Assembly: GCA_030525285.1 (NCBI GenBank)
Contig: JAUNFA010000003.1
Span: 62,001-126,000, forward strand
Direction: 5' to 3'
DNA length: 64,000 nt
Origin: Bacillota bacterium
GTDB lineage: Bacteria; Bacillota; Clostridia; Peptostreptococcales; Anaerovoracaceae
Shown here: piece by piece, positions 36,275-45,014 of the stretch
Layout of the letters: every line of letters begins with the position of its first letter
Numbering within the stretch: the stretch's first letter is position 1
The notes under the pieces: model-generated
What the model saw: only the letters and a program-made list of their open reading frames with translations
What the model was told of the DNA's origin: nothing
Database searches by the model: none
Position numbers and translations under genes: made by a program

Positions 36275-37018
36275 ATGCAAAACGAAAAACTATACAGCAT
36301 GCAAAAGGAGTTTGCCGGATACCTTAAATCAGATGTTCTACTCAAGGAGGCCATTAAGGAAATATGTGTCAAGGACATGATTAGGGGATCTCTGGTGAGC
36401 AGGAATGCTCATAAGGATAAGGTGCAGATAGAGACTATACTCAATGGTGAACTTCAGAGAGACCTGCCTGTAAAAGATTACATTTTCATACAGAACTTCA
36501 GAGATGTTATCAGAGTCGCTTTCATCTGCCTTGAAATGGGCAATTATCTGGATAAATATCTGCTCTTGAGTTCTTATCGGACTCTCAAGGAGGATGAAAC
36601 TGCATATTACCGCAAGACGAATCCTGTAATATATGCAATAAATCATGTGCCGGCACATTCTCTTGACATTGAAGATAAACTTGATGACTGTTTAAGAAGA
36701 ATTTACAAAAGGGAAGCCGGTAGTGATGTAGTGCTCAAGGCAATGTACATTCATAACAAGATTATGGATATATATCCCTTTGAAGAGTACAGTGCAGAGC
36801 TTGCAGTGTTCGCAATGAACTACTATCTGCTTGAACAGGGCTTCATGCCCATAAGTATGGATATAAGCAGGACTGACTATCTTGAGATGGTAAGCGAGAA
36901 TCTCAAAGGTCATAAGTTGGAAGAGTTTTATGGGTTCCTAAAAAAATCAATAGAAGATAAGCTTGAGGGAACTATTGAGGCCTGTCGGGAATACGTAGAA
37001 AGCAACAGACTTGAATGA
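36275..37018 (+). CDS. Fic-fold protein with degenerate active site
   Basis: 247 residues. The layout of a Fic protein can be followed: an N-terminal inhibitory-helix-like segment (GSLVSRNAHKDKVQIETILNGE, about 38-59), a helix near HVPAHSLDIEDKLDDCL (124-140), and a core at 155-195. The catalytic HPFxxGNGR reads YPFEEYSAE (167-175): histidine, both glycines, asparagine and arginine are all replaced. AMP transfer is therefore not expected. AGGAG lies 8 bases before ATG. It follows the MoaA-like gene and ends in a strong terminator. A binding-only role is inference. Confidence 0.65.
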   Translation: MQNEKLYSMQKEFAGYLKSDVLLKEAIKEICVKDMIRGSLVSRNAHKDKVQIETILNGELQRDLPVKDYIFIQNFRDVIRVAFICLEMGNYLDKYLLLSSYRTLKEDETAYYRKTNPVIYAINHVPAHSLDIEDKLDDCLRRIYKREAGSDVVLKAMYIHNKIMDIYPFEEYSAELAVFAMNYYLLEQGFMPISMDISRTDYLEMVSENLKGHKLEEFYGFLKKSIEDKLEGTIEACREYVESNRLE

Positions 37019-37031
37019 GCGATATCATTAA

Positions 37032-37069
37032 AAAACTCCCGCAATTGTGAATACAATTGCGGGAGTTTT
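37032..37069 (+). terminator. Bidirectional terminator between Fic-like gene and argH
   Basis: A 17-bp perfect stem (37032-37048 with 37053-37069, loop GAAT) has T-runs on both strands (GTTTTG and GTTTTTTAATG), serving the plus gene and argH. Confidence 0.92.
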
Positions 37070-37077
37070 GTGTATGA

Positions 37078-38442
37078 CTATTTTTTTATTGCATCCAGCT
37101 GCTCTCTGACGCTTGCGAAGGAAGTGGAGCCTGTGGATTTCTTTGCATTGACGCAAGCCTCGGCGGTAATATTCTCATATATATCCTCATCGAATTTATC
37201 CGAGAACTCTTTGAGGGTTTCAAGAGGAATGTCTTCAATGGCTGTGTTGTTGTTAACACAGTACAATACAATCTTTCCGATAATTTCATGACAGTCTCTG
37301 AAAGGAATTCCTTTGCGAACCAGATAGTCAGCGGCATCGGTTGCATTCATGAATCCATTTTTGACAGCTGCCCGCATGGTATCCTTGTTAAATGTAACGG
37401 TGCTAATCATCTCTGTGAAGATTCCGATGGAAGCCTTGAGCGTATCGACAGCATCAAATACCGGCGGCTTGTCTTCCTGCATGTCTTTGTTATATGCGAG
37501 AGGGAGACTTTTCATAAGGGTGAACAGGGTAATCATGTCACCGTAAACTCTGCCGGTTTTGCCTCGGATAAGTTCAGCCATGTCAGGATTTTTCTTTTGC
37601 GGCATTATACTGCTGCCTGTACTGAAGGCATCATCCATATCTATGAAACCAAATTCAGTGGAGTTCCATAGAATAAGCTCTTCGCAGAATCTGCTAAGAT
37701 GCATCATTACTATGGAAGCGTCAGAAAGGAATTCCAGTGCAAAATCACGGTCGCTTACAGCGTCAATGCTATTGGGACAGATGCCGTCAAAGTCAAGTTC
37801 CTTCGCCATGAAATGTCTGTCGGTGTCATATGTGGTGCCGGCAAGCGCGCCGCTTCCCAGCGGCATAAGATTAAGTCTTTTCCTGCAATCGGCAAGGCGC
37901 GAAGCATCTCTGGAGAACATCTGGTAGTAGGCCAGCATATAGTGAGCCAGAGTAACGGGCTGAGCTCTCTGCAGGTGAGTGTAGCCAGGCATAATCGTTT
38001 CCTGATTAGCTCTGGCAATTTCGTAAACAGTGTCCTTAAGCTTCTCTATGAGAGCAATGATAAGGTCGATTTCCTGCCTCATGTAAAGTCTGAAATCCAC
38101 GGCAACCTGGTCGTTACGGCTTCGTGCAGTGTGAAGCTTCTTGCCGATATCGCCAATTCTTTCGGTTAGAACGGCCTCAATATTCATGTGAATATCTTCG
38201 TTTTCGATAGTGAATTCGATTTTGCCAGCTTCGATATCTTCCTTTATCTGAGCCAAAGTGGAAACAATAGTATCTGCCTCTTTTTGAGTCAGTATTCCCT
38301 GCTTAGCCAGCATGCGTGCATGGGCTGTGCTGCCCTGAATGTCCTGAGCATAGAAGCGCTGATCGAACTGGATTGATGCGTTGAATTCGTTTGCTGATTG
38401 TGTTGCAGATTTGGTGAACCTGCCCTTCCACATTTTTGCCAT
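37078..38442 (-). CDS. argH: Argininosuccinate lyase
   Basis: 454 residues from the ATG at 38442, which has GGAG nine bases upstream; a longer TTG start at 38457 is less likely because it begins at that very GGAG. The superfamily signature GSSIMPQKKNPD lies near 275-286, and the TARSRNDQV and THLQRAQPV motifs are present. It splits argininosuccinate to arginine and fumarate. Separate from argG by about 2.1 kb with unrelated genes in between, which is not the common argGH order. Confidence 0.95.
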   Translation of the reverse strand: MAKMWKGRFTKSATQSANEFNASIQFDQRFYAQDIQGSTAHARMLAKQGILTQKEADTIVSTLAQIKEDIEAGKIEFTIENEDIHMNIEAVLTERIGDIGKKLHTARSRNDQVAVDFRLYMRQEIDLIIALIEKLKDTVYEIARANQETIMPGYTHLQRAQPVTLAHYMLAYYQMFSRDASRLADCRKRLNLMPLGSGALAGTTYDTDRHFMAKELDFDGICPNSIDAVSDRDFALEFLSDASIVMMHLSRFCEELILWNSTEFGFIDMDDAFSTGSSIMPQKKNPDMAELIRGKTGRVYGDMITLFTLMKSLPLAYNKDMQEDKPPVFDAVDTLKASIGIFTEMISTVTFNKDTMRAAVKNGFMNATDAADYLVRKGIPFRDCHEIIGKIVLYCVNNNTAIEDIPLETLKEFSDKFDEDIYENITAEACVNAKKSTGSTSFASVREQLDAIKK

Positions 38443-38523
38443 ATTGTATATCTCCAATCTGTTATTGATTCAGTAATTTATGTATACGAAACAATTTTAC
38501 ACTAAAACCTTTTCGGGGGGAAG

Positions 38524-38552
38524 TTGTTGGATATATGATTTTTTGATATAAT
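38524..38552 (+). promoter_or_regulatory. Promoter of the Lon-like AAA+ gene
   Basis: TTGTTG (38524-38529) and a consensus TATAAT (38547-38552) are 17 bases apart, 33 bases before the start codon. Confidence 0.6.
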
Positions 38553-38584
38553 CTATAATAAGGACGAAGGAAGGATTATTTAAA

Positions 38585-40072
38585 ATGGCGGTATTTGATT
38601 TTAGCAAAATTCCGGAAGCAGGCAAGGAGCCTGTGTGTACATATGAGATATTTTACAGTAACGAAAAGGAAATGACAGCCGACAACCCAGTTGTGGTAGT
38701 CAGCAATGTAGATGAATTGTGGGATGATTTATCTATCGGCATGTTTACAAATCCTGTGAAAAAGACGAGCTTTGAATTTGAGACTGAGTCCGGTGTCAGG
38801 TCTGCGGACATAACTGAAATCGACGCGAGATTCGTCAGTCTGATTCAGTGGCTTGGAGAAAATCATATCAAGGTAAGACTTGACGGAGTCAACAAGGACA
38901 GAGGATATTGCGTTTACGGCATAAGTGAGATTGCCCTTGGAAGCGGCACCAAGCTCAGTGCTGAGGACGGATTCCTTCAATATATGATTCAGAGACTTTT
39001 GGCTAGCAACGCACCGTCAGAGTCAGAGCTTGAACACGAGGTGCTTGAGGATTGCGATGCCATGAAACTCACATCTCTTCAGAGTATCACTGATTTCATA
39101 AATTGCGCGGGCAGAACTTTGCCTGAAAACATAAGGGTGTGGGCAAGCAGAAATCTGGCGGTGGCAAGATCAAATGAGGTTACACCGGCGGAGAGAAGGC
39201 ATGCACAGAGAGCACTCAGCATAATGATGAACGTTCAATGGAAAAATAATTTCTTTGAGTCTATAGACCCTGTTGAGGCAAGAAGAATTCTCGATGAGGA
39301 ACTTTATGGTATGGAGTCGGTAAAGCAGAGAATCATTGAGACAATTATTCAGATTAACAGAACACATACACTTCCGGCATACGGAATTCTGCTCATAGGA
39401 CCGGCAGGTACAGGTAAATCTCAGATAGCCTACGCTGTTGCAAGAATACTCAAATTGCCGTGGACAACTTTGGATATGAGTTCAATTAACGATCCGGAAC
39501 AGCTTACAGGAAGTTCAAGAATATATTCTAATGCCAAGCCGGGTATGATAATGGAGGCGTTTTCTCATGCGGGAGAGTCAAATCTCGTATTCATAATAAA
39601 CGAACTGGATAAGGCGAATAGCGGTAAAGGAAGCGCCAATCCGTCGGATGTCCTTCTGACGCTTCTGGATAATCTGGGATTTACAGACAATTATATGGAA
39701 TGTATGATTCCTACATCCGGGGTATATCCCATTGCAACAGCCAATGTTAAAGAGGATATTAGTGCGCCACTGCTTTCCAGATTTGCAGTTATCGAATTGC
39801 CGGATTATACAGATGATGAGAAGAAAATTATATTTTCAAGGTTTGCATTGCCTAAGGTCATCGATAAGATGGGTCTTAGGGAAGAGGAAGTTCAGGTTAC
39901 CGAATCAGGGCTGAATCAGATTATGGCCGTGCACAGAGGCAAAAGCGGCATAAGAGACCTGGAGCAGATGGCTGAACATATGGCGGCCAATGCCCTGTAT
40001 AGGATTGAAGTTGAGGGGCTTAAGCAGGTTGTATATGATGAAAGTGAGGTTATTAAACTCCTTGGGGAGTAA
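38585..40072 (+). CDS. Lon-like AAA+ ATPase without protease domain
   Basis: 495 residues. About 1-225 is a unique N-terminal region. The AAA+ domain starts with EARRILDEELYGMESVKQRIIE, the Lon-type entry helix, and has Walker A GPAGTGKS (272-279), sensor-1 asparagine in IATAN (387) and an arginine finger in LLSRF (399). Walker B reads FIINELDK: the metal-coordinating aspartate is Asn339 while Glu340 is kept. The chain ends after the AAA+ lid, so the Ser-Lys protease of Lon is absent. It may act as an unfoldase, a remodeler or a weak ATPase. AAGGAAGGATTATTTAAA precedes ATG. Confidence 0.8.
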   Translation: MAVFDFSKIPEAGKEPVCTYEIFYSNEKEMTADNPVVVVSNVDELWDDLSIGMFTNPVKKTSFEFETESGVRSADITEIDARFVSLIQWLGENHIKVRLDGVNKDRGYCVYGISEIALGSGTKLSAEDGFLQYMIQRLLASNAPSESELEHEVLEDCDAMKLTSLQSITDFINCAGRTLPENIRVWASRNLAVARSNEVTPAERRHAQRALSIMMNVQWKNNFFESIDPVEARRILDEELYGMESVKQRIIETIIQINRTHTLPAYGILLIGPAGTGKSQIAYAVARILKLPWTTLDMSSINDPEQLTGSSRIYSNAKPGMIMEAFSHAGESNLVFIINELDKANSGKGSANPSDVLLTLLDNLGFTDNYMECMIPTSGVYPIATANVKEDISAPLLSRFAVIELPDYTDDEKKIIFSRFALPKVIDKMGLREEEVQVTESGLNQIMAVHRGKSGIRDLEQMAEHMAANALYRIEVEGLKQVVYDESEVIKLLGE

Positions 40073-40105
40073 GTTTGAATAGATGTCTTTTGAAAGGAGG
40101 ATGTT

Positions 40106-40477
40106 ATGAAATTTTTCAGATGTGATCATTGTGGCAATTTTGTAGGGATGATCAAAGATTCGGGTGTGCCGATGATGTGCTGTGGTCAGAAGATGACCGA
40201 GGTTGTTGCAGGAACAACGGATGCGGCTGTAGAGAAGCACGTTCCTGTTGTAACTGTGGGTGGTAGTTCTGTTAAGGTTGTAATAGGCTCCGTTGAACAT
40301 CCTATGGTTGAAGAACATTATATTGAGTGGGTTGCAATAGAAACCGAAAAGGGTGTGCAGCGCAAGGTGCTGAAGGCAGGAAATATGCCTAAAGTTGAAT
40401 TCGCTCTCACTGCAGATGACAAATTCATTGCGGCATATGCTTACTGCAATCTCCATGGACTGTGGAAGTCGGAATAA
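40106..40477 (+). CDS. dfx: Desulfoferrodoxin-type superoxide reductase
   Basis: 123 residues, two iron centres. The desulforedoxin domain has C6, C9, C25 and C26; the reductase domain has the EKH motif (H45), SVEHPM (H65), H71, and CNLHGLW (C114, H117), the complete Fe(His)4Cys set. It reduces superoxide to peroxide without making oxygen, the usual defence of strict anaerobes. AAAGGAGGATGTT precedes ATG. It follows the Lon-like gene by 33 bases and may share its transcript. Confidence 0.95.
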   Translation: MKFFRCDHCGNFVGMIKDSGVPMMCCGQKMTEVVAGTTDAAVEKHVPVVTVGGSSVKVVIGSVEHPMVEEHYIEWVAIETEKGVQRKVLKAGNMPKVEFALTADDKFIAAYAYCNLHGLWKSE

Positions 40478-40528
40478 CTACAACAAGAAAGATATGAGAG
40501 ATGGGTCTTAGGGTCCGATGATTAAGCG

Positions 40529-40562
40529 AAAAGGGATGTTGCTGCGAGCAACATCCCTTTTC
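40529..40562 (+). terminator. Bidirectional terminator between dfx and argG
   Basis: A perfect 14-15-bp stem (AAAAGGGATGTTGCT and its complement, loop GCG) has TTTT on both sides and lies between two convergent genes. Confidence 0.88.
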
Positions 40563-40596
40563 CGTAGTATGACGTCATGCGTCAGTTTGCTATCGT

Positions 40597-41826
40597 TTAT
40601 TTGTTGTTTTCATTTTCCAGTTCTTTCAGCTTCATTGCACGAACCTTGAGAGGCAGACCCCACAGGGTGATAAATCCGGCCGCATCATGATGATCGTACA
40701 TATCTCCTGTTGTGAAGGAAGCCAGACTTTCGCTGTAAAGTGAGTAAGGTGATGTAGTTCCGGCCTTAATTATGTTGCCCTTGTAGAGCTTGAATTTAAC
40801 CTCGCCTGTTACATATTTCTGTGTTGACTTAACGAAGGCTATCATTGCTTCATTGACAGGTGTGAACCATTTACCTTCATAAACTGTCTGTGCCATTCTG
40901 TTGCCGATATCTTTTTTGAGATCCATAGTAGCACGGTCGATGACAAGTTCTTCAAGCTGCTGATGAGCTTCCATAAGAATAGTGCCTCCCGGAGTTTCGT
41001 ATACGCCACGTGATTTCATTCCTACTACTCTGTTTTCAACGATATCGCATATGCCGATCCCGTGCTTGCCGCCAAGTTCATTAAGCTTTCTTATAATGTC
41101 AGCAACCTTCATCTCTTCGCCGTTAACTGATACAGGAACGCCTTCAACGAATTTCATAGTAACATATTCAGCTTCATCGGGAGCATTTTCCGGAGAATTA
41201 CCAAGTACCAGCAGATGGTCATAATTAGGTTCCAGTGATGGATCTTCAAGTTCAAGACCCTCATGACTCAGATGCCAGAGATTTCTGTCACGTGAGTAGC
41301 TCTGATCTGTTGAGAAAGGAAGGTCGATACCGTGAGCCTTGCAGTAATCAATCTCTGCCTGACGTGAATCCATCTGCCATCTGTCATCTCTCCATGGAGC
41401 GATAACCTCGATGTCGGGAGCCAGTGCTTTGATACCGAGTTCGAATCTGATCTGATCGTTACCTTTGCCTGTTGCACCATGGCAGATTGCTACTGCGCCC
41501 TCTTTGCGGGCAACGTTAACGAGAGCCTTAGTGATAACAGGGCGAGCCATAGCTGTGCCGATAAGGTATTTATGCTCATAAACCGCATCAGCCTGCACGC
41601 ACGGCATAATGAAATCCTCTGCGAATTCATCAACAACGTCTTCAATGTAGAGCTTGCTTGCTCCGGAATATGCGGCTCTTTCTTCGAGACCGTCCAGTTC
41701 TTCACCCTGTCCGCAGTCTACGCAGCAGCAGATTACATCGTATCCGTAGGTTTCCTTGAGCCATGGAATGATTGCTGTTGTATCCAATCCGCCTGAATAA
41801 GCCAGAACAACTTTTTCTTTAGCCAT
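40597..41826 (-). CDS. argG: Argininosuccinate synthase
   Basis: 409 residues. The PP-loop is AYSGGLDTT (9-17); HGATGKGNDQIRFE binds citrulline/aspartate. It condenses citrulline and aspartate with ATP. The ATG is preceded by GGAGGATAAACATT. The promoter carries two ARG-box-like sites, which ties it to the argCJBD operon. Citrulline supply (argF, carAB) is outside the window. Confidence 0.96.
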   Translation of the reverse strand: MAKEKVVLAYSGGLDTTAIIPWLKETYGYDVICCCVDCGQGEELDGLEERAAYSGASKLYIEDVVDEFAEDFIMPCVQADAVYEHKYLIGTAMARPVITKALVNVARKEGAVAICHGATGKGNDQIRFELGIKALAPDIEVIAPWRDDRWQMDSRQAEIDYCKAHGIDLPFSTDQSYSRDRNLWHLSHEGLELEDPSLEPNYDHLLVLGNSPENAPDEAEYVTMKFVEGVPVSVNGEEMKVADIIRKLNELGGKHGIGICDIVENRVVGMKSRGVYETPGGTILMEAHQQLEELVIDRATMDLKKDIGNRMAQTVYEGKWFTPVNEAMIAFVKSTQKYVTGEVKFKLYKGNIIKAGTTSPYSLYSESLASFTTGDMYDHHDAAGFITLWGLPLKVRAMKLKELENENNK

Positions 41827-41861
41827 AATGTTTATCCTCCGTGTTTAAAAATCAATTAATA

Positions 41862-41936
41862 TGTATAAATATTCAACAAAAACCAATAAAAATACAAATT
41901 CTGCTACCATTATACATTAATTATGCATAAATTCAA
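41862..41936 (-). promoter_or_regulatory. argG promoter with tandem ARG-box-like operators
   Basis: On the minus strand TTGAAT (41936-41931), 16 bases, TATAAT (41914-41909). Downstream of it lie TGTATAAATATTCA (41862-41875, 13 of 14 to TGAATWWWWATTCA) and a weaker copy at 41883-41896 (11 of 14). The two start 21 bp apart, the usual spacing for paired ARG boxes on one helix face. Confidence 0.65.
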
Positions 41937-42046
41937 GTCCCCAAAATAAAAAAATAAGAAATGGAAAAGGCAGCTAAAAATTGCAAGACATTAATTACAA
42001 AGTGTTGTAGAATATAAAGTGAATAGGTACATATGAGGGAAGATTT

Positions 42047-43363
42047 ATGAAGATTAGACTGGACAGGGACAATGTAAGATGGGGAATTACGGCATTTATT
42101 GTTGTAGCATGCTGTCTGCTTCTGTATTTCGGACTTTTAAGGTACGAGGCGGTCAGCAATGTAATGACAAAATTTTCCGATACGATGAAACCATTCGTAT
42201 GGGGTTTCGTGTTCGCATATCTGCTGTGTCCGATATACAACTTTTTTGTAAGGAAAGTGTATGCATTCCTGCGTAGTCATGGTAAGCCACTCAAAAGCGA
42301 CCTCATACTTGCAAAGGTCAGTGGCACCATAGTATCTCTGGCGATTCTGATAATAGTTGTGGCCGGAATTTTATGGATGATAATACCGGGTGTCTACGAC
42401 AGTATCGTTAATATTATAGAAATTATTCCTGCGAGCAAGGATATGTTCCTGGCGTGGATAGACAGCAAGCTGCAGAATTTCCCAATTGCAGAGGCCAAAA
42501 TGTCAGGATACATAAACAGCTGCACAGACAATCTGATTAAATTCGCTACAGAGACATTCATACCTCATTATACGACTATAGCATCGGGAATATCATCGAG
42601 TATCATTGGTGTTGTCAGTATGGCCAAGAACATTGTAATCGGAATAATCATCAGCGTTTACTTCCTGAACAGCAAGGACATATTTGCCGCACAGCTCAAG
42701 AAACTAATATTTGCTATTTTTAAAGAAAATCATGCAGAGAAGACTCTCGAGATTGCACGCTTTACAAACAGTGCTTTCGGAGGATTCATCAGCGGTAAGA
42801 TTATTGACTCGGGGATTATCGGGCTTATATGCTTCCTGGGCATGACACTTTTTGGATGGGAGTACAGCCTGCTCATCAGCTGTATTATAGGAATAACAAA
42901 CATCATTCCTTTCTTTGGCCCATTTATTGGTGCTATTCCATCAATATTGCTTTTGATAATGGTTAATCCTACACATGCCATTTATTTTGGAATTTTCGTT
43001 GTTATTCTTCAACAATTTGACGGCAACATTCTCGGTCCTAAAATTCTTGGAGAAAGTACCGGAATACCGAGTTTCTGGGTATTGTTCTCAGTACTTGTGG
43101 GCGGAGGTCTTTTCGGTGTAGTGGGAATGATTGTGGGAATTCCTATCTTCGCAGTGACATTCTACTACGGCTCGGAAATCATCAATGCCAGGCTGGCCAA
43201 CAAAGGGTTTTCTACGTCGTTGGTGGATTACAAGATTGATTCATATAGAAGCACCACCAGGATTGTGGCTGAACGCAAAGGAATAGCGAAACTCGTGCAT
43301 AAGATAAGACAAAAATACAAGGACGGTAAAAAAAGAGAAAATGACGACAGCGACAATGAATAG
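42047..43363 (+). CDS. AI-2E/PerM-family membrane permease (YtvI-like)
   Basis: 438 residues with about eight membrane spans, including the signature region IIGITNIIPFFGPFIGAIP near 282-300 and a C-terminal QQFDGNILGPKILG motif. The family has been linked to autoinducer-2 export and to ion/proton exchange; the substrate here is unknown. GAGGGAAGATTT precedes ATG. Its last 23 bases overlap murB. Confidence 0.85.
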   Translation: MKIRLDRDNVRWGITAFIVVACCLLLYFGLLRYEAVSNVMTKFSDTMKPFVWGFVFAYLLCPIYNFFVRKVYAFLRSHGKPLKSDLILAKVSGTIVSLAILIIVVAGILWMIIPGVYDSIVNIIEIIPASKDMFLAWIDSKLQNFPIAEAKMSGYINSCTDNLIKFATETFIPHYTTIASGISSSIIGVVSMAKNIVIGIIISVYFLNSKDIFAAQLKKLIFAIFKENHAEKTLEIARFTNSAFGGFISGKIIDSGIIGLICFLGMTLFGWEYSLLISCIIGITNIIPFFGPFIGAIPSILLLIMVNPTHAIYFGIFVVILQQFDGNILGPKILGESTGIPSFWVLFSVLVGGGLFGVVGMIVGIPIFAVTFYYGSEIINARLANKGFSTSLVDYKIDSYRSTTRIVAERKGIAKLVHKIRQKYKDGKKRENDDSDNE

Positions 43364-44264
43364 CAATATTACATCAAAACTCGGGAGCATTGTTGATAGC
43401 TCTCACATATATATCAATGCCGCAATGGACAAATACACTTCTTTTAGAGCTGGCGGCAAGGCTGCTGTACTTGTTGAACCGGATTCTGCAGAGGAACTCA
43501 AAGGAATTTTGAAGCTGCTGCACGAAGAGAATTGTCCTCATACGGTTCTCGGCAACGGATCTAATGTTCTTGTCAGAGATAGCGGTTATGATGGAGTGAT
43601 AGTAAGAATAGGTAAGGCATTCAGCAGCATAAAGGTTGACGGAGATAGCCTTGTCTGTGGCGGAGGTGCACTTATGTCCGCAGTGGCAAGAGAAGCTCTC
43701 AATGCAGGGCTGACAGGCTTTGAATTTGCATCAGGCATTCCTGGATCCATAGGTGGGGCTGTATTTATGAATGCAGGTGCCTATGGTGGAGAAATCAAAG
43801 AAATTCTCAACAAGGTACATCTGATATCTGCAGATGGAACCCGCGATTTTTGTATGACCGGAGAAGAACTGGACATGAGCTACAGGCACAGTCTTATTCA
43901 GGAGACGGGAGACATTGTAGTCGAGGCGGAGCTGAAGCTTAAAAAGGGTGACGCAGATGCAATCAGAGAGACAATGGCTGAACTGACAGCCAGACGCAAT
44001 TCCAAACAGCCGGTGCAGTACCCGAGTGCAGGAAGTACATTCAAAAGACCTGAAGGGTATTTCGCAGGTAAACTGATTCAGGATGCGGGCTGTAAAGGTC
44101 TGCAGATTGGTGGCGCGCAGGTATCGGAACTGCACAGTGGTTTTATTATTAATAAGGATAGTGCGACAGCAACTGATATTCTTCAGCTGATGGAAGTGGT
44201 TGCTGCCAAAGTATATAATGATTTCGGTGTTCATTTAGAACCGGAGGTACGCATAATTGGATAA
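43341..44264 (+). CDS. murB: UDP-N-acetylenolpyruvoylglucosamine reductase
   Basis: 307 residues, type II MurB. FAD-binding segments are GNGSNVLVRD and GIPGSIGGAVFMNAGAYGGE; the catalytic serine lies in PSAGSTFKRP (about 232) and the glutamate in EPEVRIIG at the C terminus. It makes UDP-MurNAc for peptidoglycan. The first ATG overlaps the preceding gene; an ATG five codons later is also possible. It overlaps the PHP gene by 8 bases. Confidence 0.95.
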   Translation: MTTATMNSNITSKLGSIVDSSHIYINAAMDKYTSFRAGGKAAVLVEPDSAEELKGILKLLHEENCPHTVLGNGSNVLVRDSGYDGVIVRIGKAFSSIKVDGDSLVCGGGALMSAVAREALNAGLTGFEFASGIPGSIGGAVFMNAGAYGGEIKEILNKVHLISADGTRDFCMTGEELDMSYRHSLIQETGDIVVEAELKLKKGDADAIRETMAELTARRNSKQPVQYPSAGSTFKRPEGYFAGKLIQDAGCKGLQIGGAQVSELHSGFIINKDSATATDILQLMEVVAAKVYNDFGVHLEPEVRIIG

Positions 44265-45012
44265 TAATATTGAAAAAATCGTAGACAAGTATGAACTTGT
44301 CTACGATTTGCATACACACACAACATACTCACACGGCAAGGGTTCTGTTGAGGACAATGTGAGAGAAGCGTTTAACAAGGGACTTGAATATGTCGCAATA
44401 AGCGACCACGGTCCGGGGCATCTTACCTACGGCATAAACAGGGATGATCTTGTTAATATGCGAAATGATATAGAGAAAATGAACGTGAAGTATCCCAAGA
44501 TGCACGTTCGCATGAGTGTTGAAGCAAACACCCTTTGCAAACCCCCTTATCTTGACATAAGACCGGAGGAATTCGAGGAATTCGATTTCGTCATTGCAGG
44601 ATATCACTATGGGGTATTCGGAGGCAACATGATAAGAAACTGGCTGTGGAACAAGGGAATCAGGATTGGCGAAGAGTCCCTAAGACGGTCAAATACTCAA
44701 ATGGTAATTAACTGTCTGAGAAATAATGATATAGCGATTCTTACCCATCCGGGAGATAAGGGTCCCTTCGATCTTGAAGCGATTGCAGAGGTGTGTGTTG
44801 AAACAGATACGCTTATGGAAATCAACACGTGGCATGGTCATCTGACGTGTGAGGAACTCAAGCTTGTGGCTGCCAATCCTCGTGTGAAATTCATAATAAG
44901 CAGTGATGCACACACACCGGAAAGGGTAGCAGATTTTAAATCCGGATTAAGAAGAGCACTTGAGGCAGGTGTTGATCCGGCAAGGATCGTCAATATCAGA
45001 GAGGTGGTATAA
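44257..45012 (+). CDS. PHP-domain phosphoesterase
   Basis: 251 residues. Metal motifs are DLHTHTTYSHG (about 17-27), ISDHG, and the C-terminal SSDAHTP. Such enzymes resemble histidinol-phosphatase or nucleoside bisphosphate phosphatases; the substrate is unknown. The start is TTG at 44257 with GGAGGT nine bases upstream, overlapping the murB stop. It stands two bases before rapZ in a conserved Firmicute murB-PHP-rapZ-whiA context. Confidence 0.88.
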   Translation: MDNNIEKIVDKYELVYDLHTHTTYSHGKGSVEDNVREAFNKGLEYVAISDHGPGHLTYGINRDDLVNMRNDIEKMNVKYPKMHVRMSVEANTLCKPPYLDIRPEEFEEFDFVIAGYHYGVFGGNMIRNWLWNKGIRIGEESLRRSNTQMVINCLRNNDIAILTHPGDKGPFDLEAIAEVCVETDTLMEINTWHGHLTCEELKLVAANPRVKFIISSDAHTPERVADFKSGLRRALEAGVDPARIVNIREVV

Positions 45013-45014
45013 AA

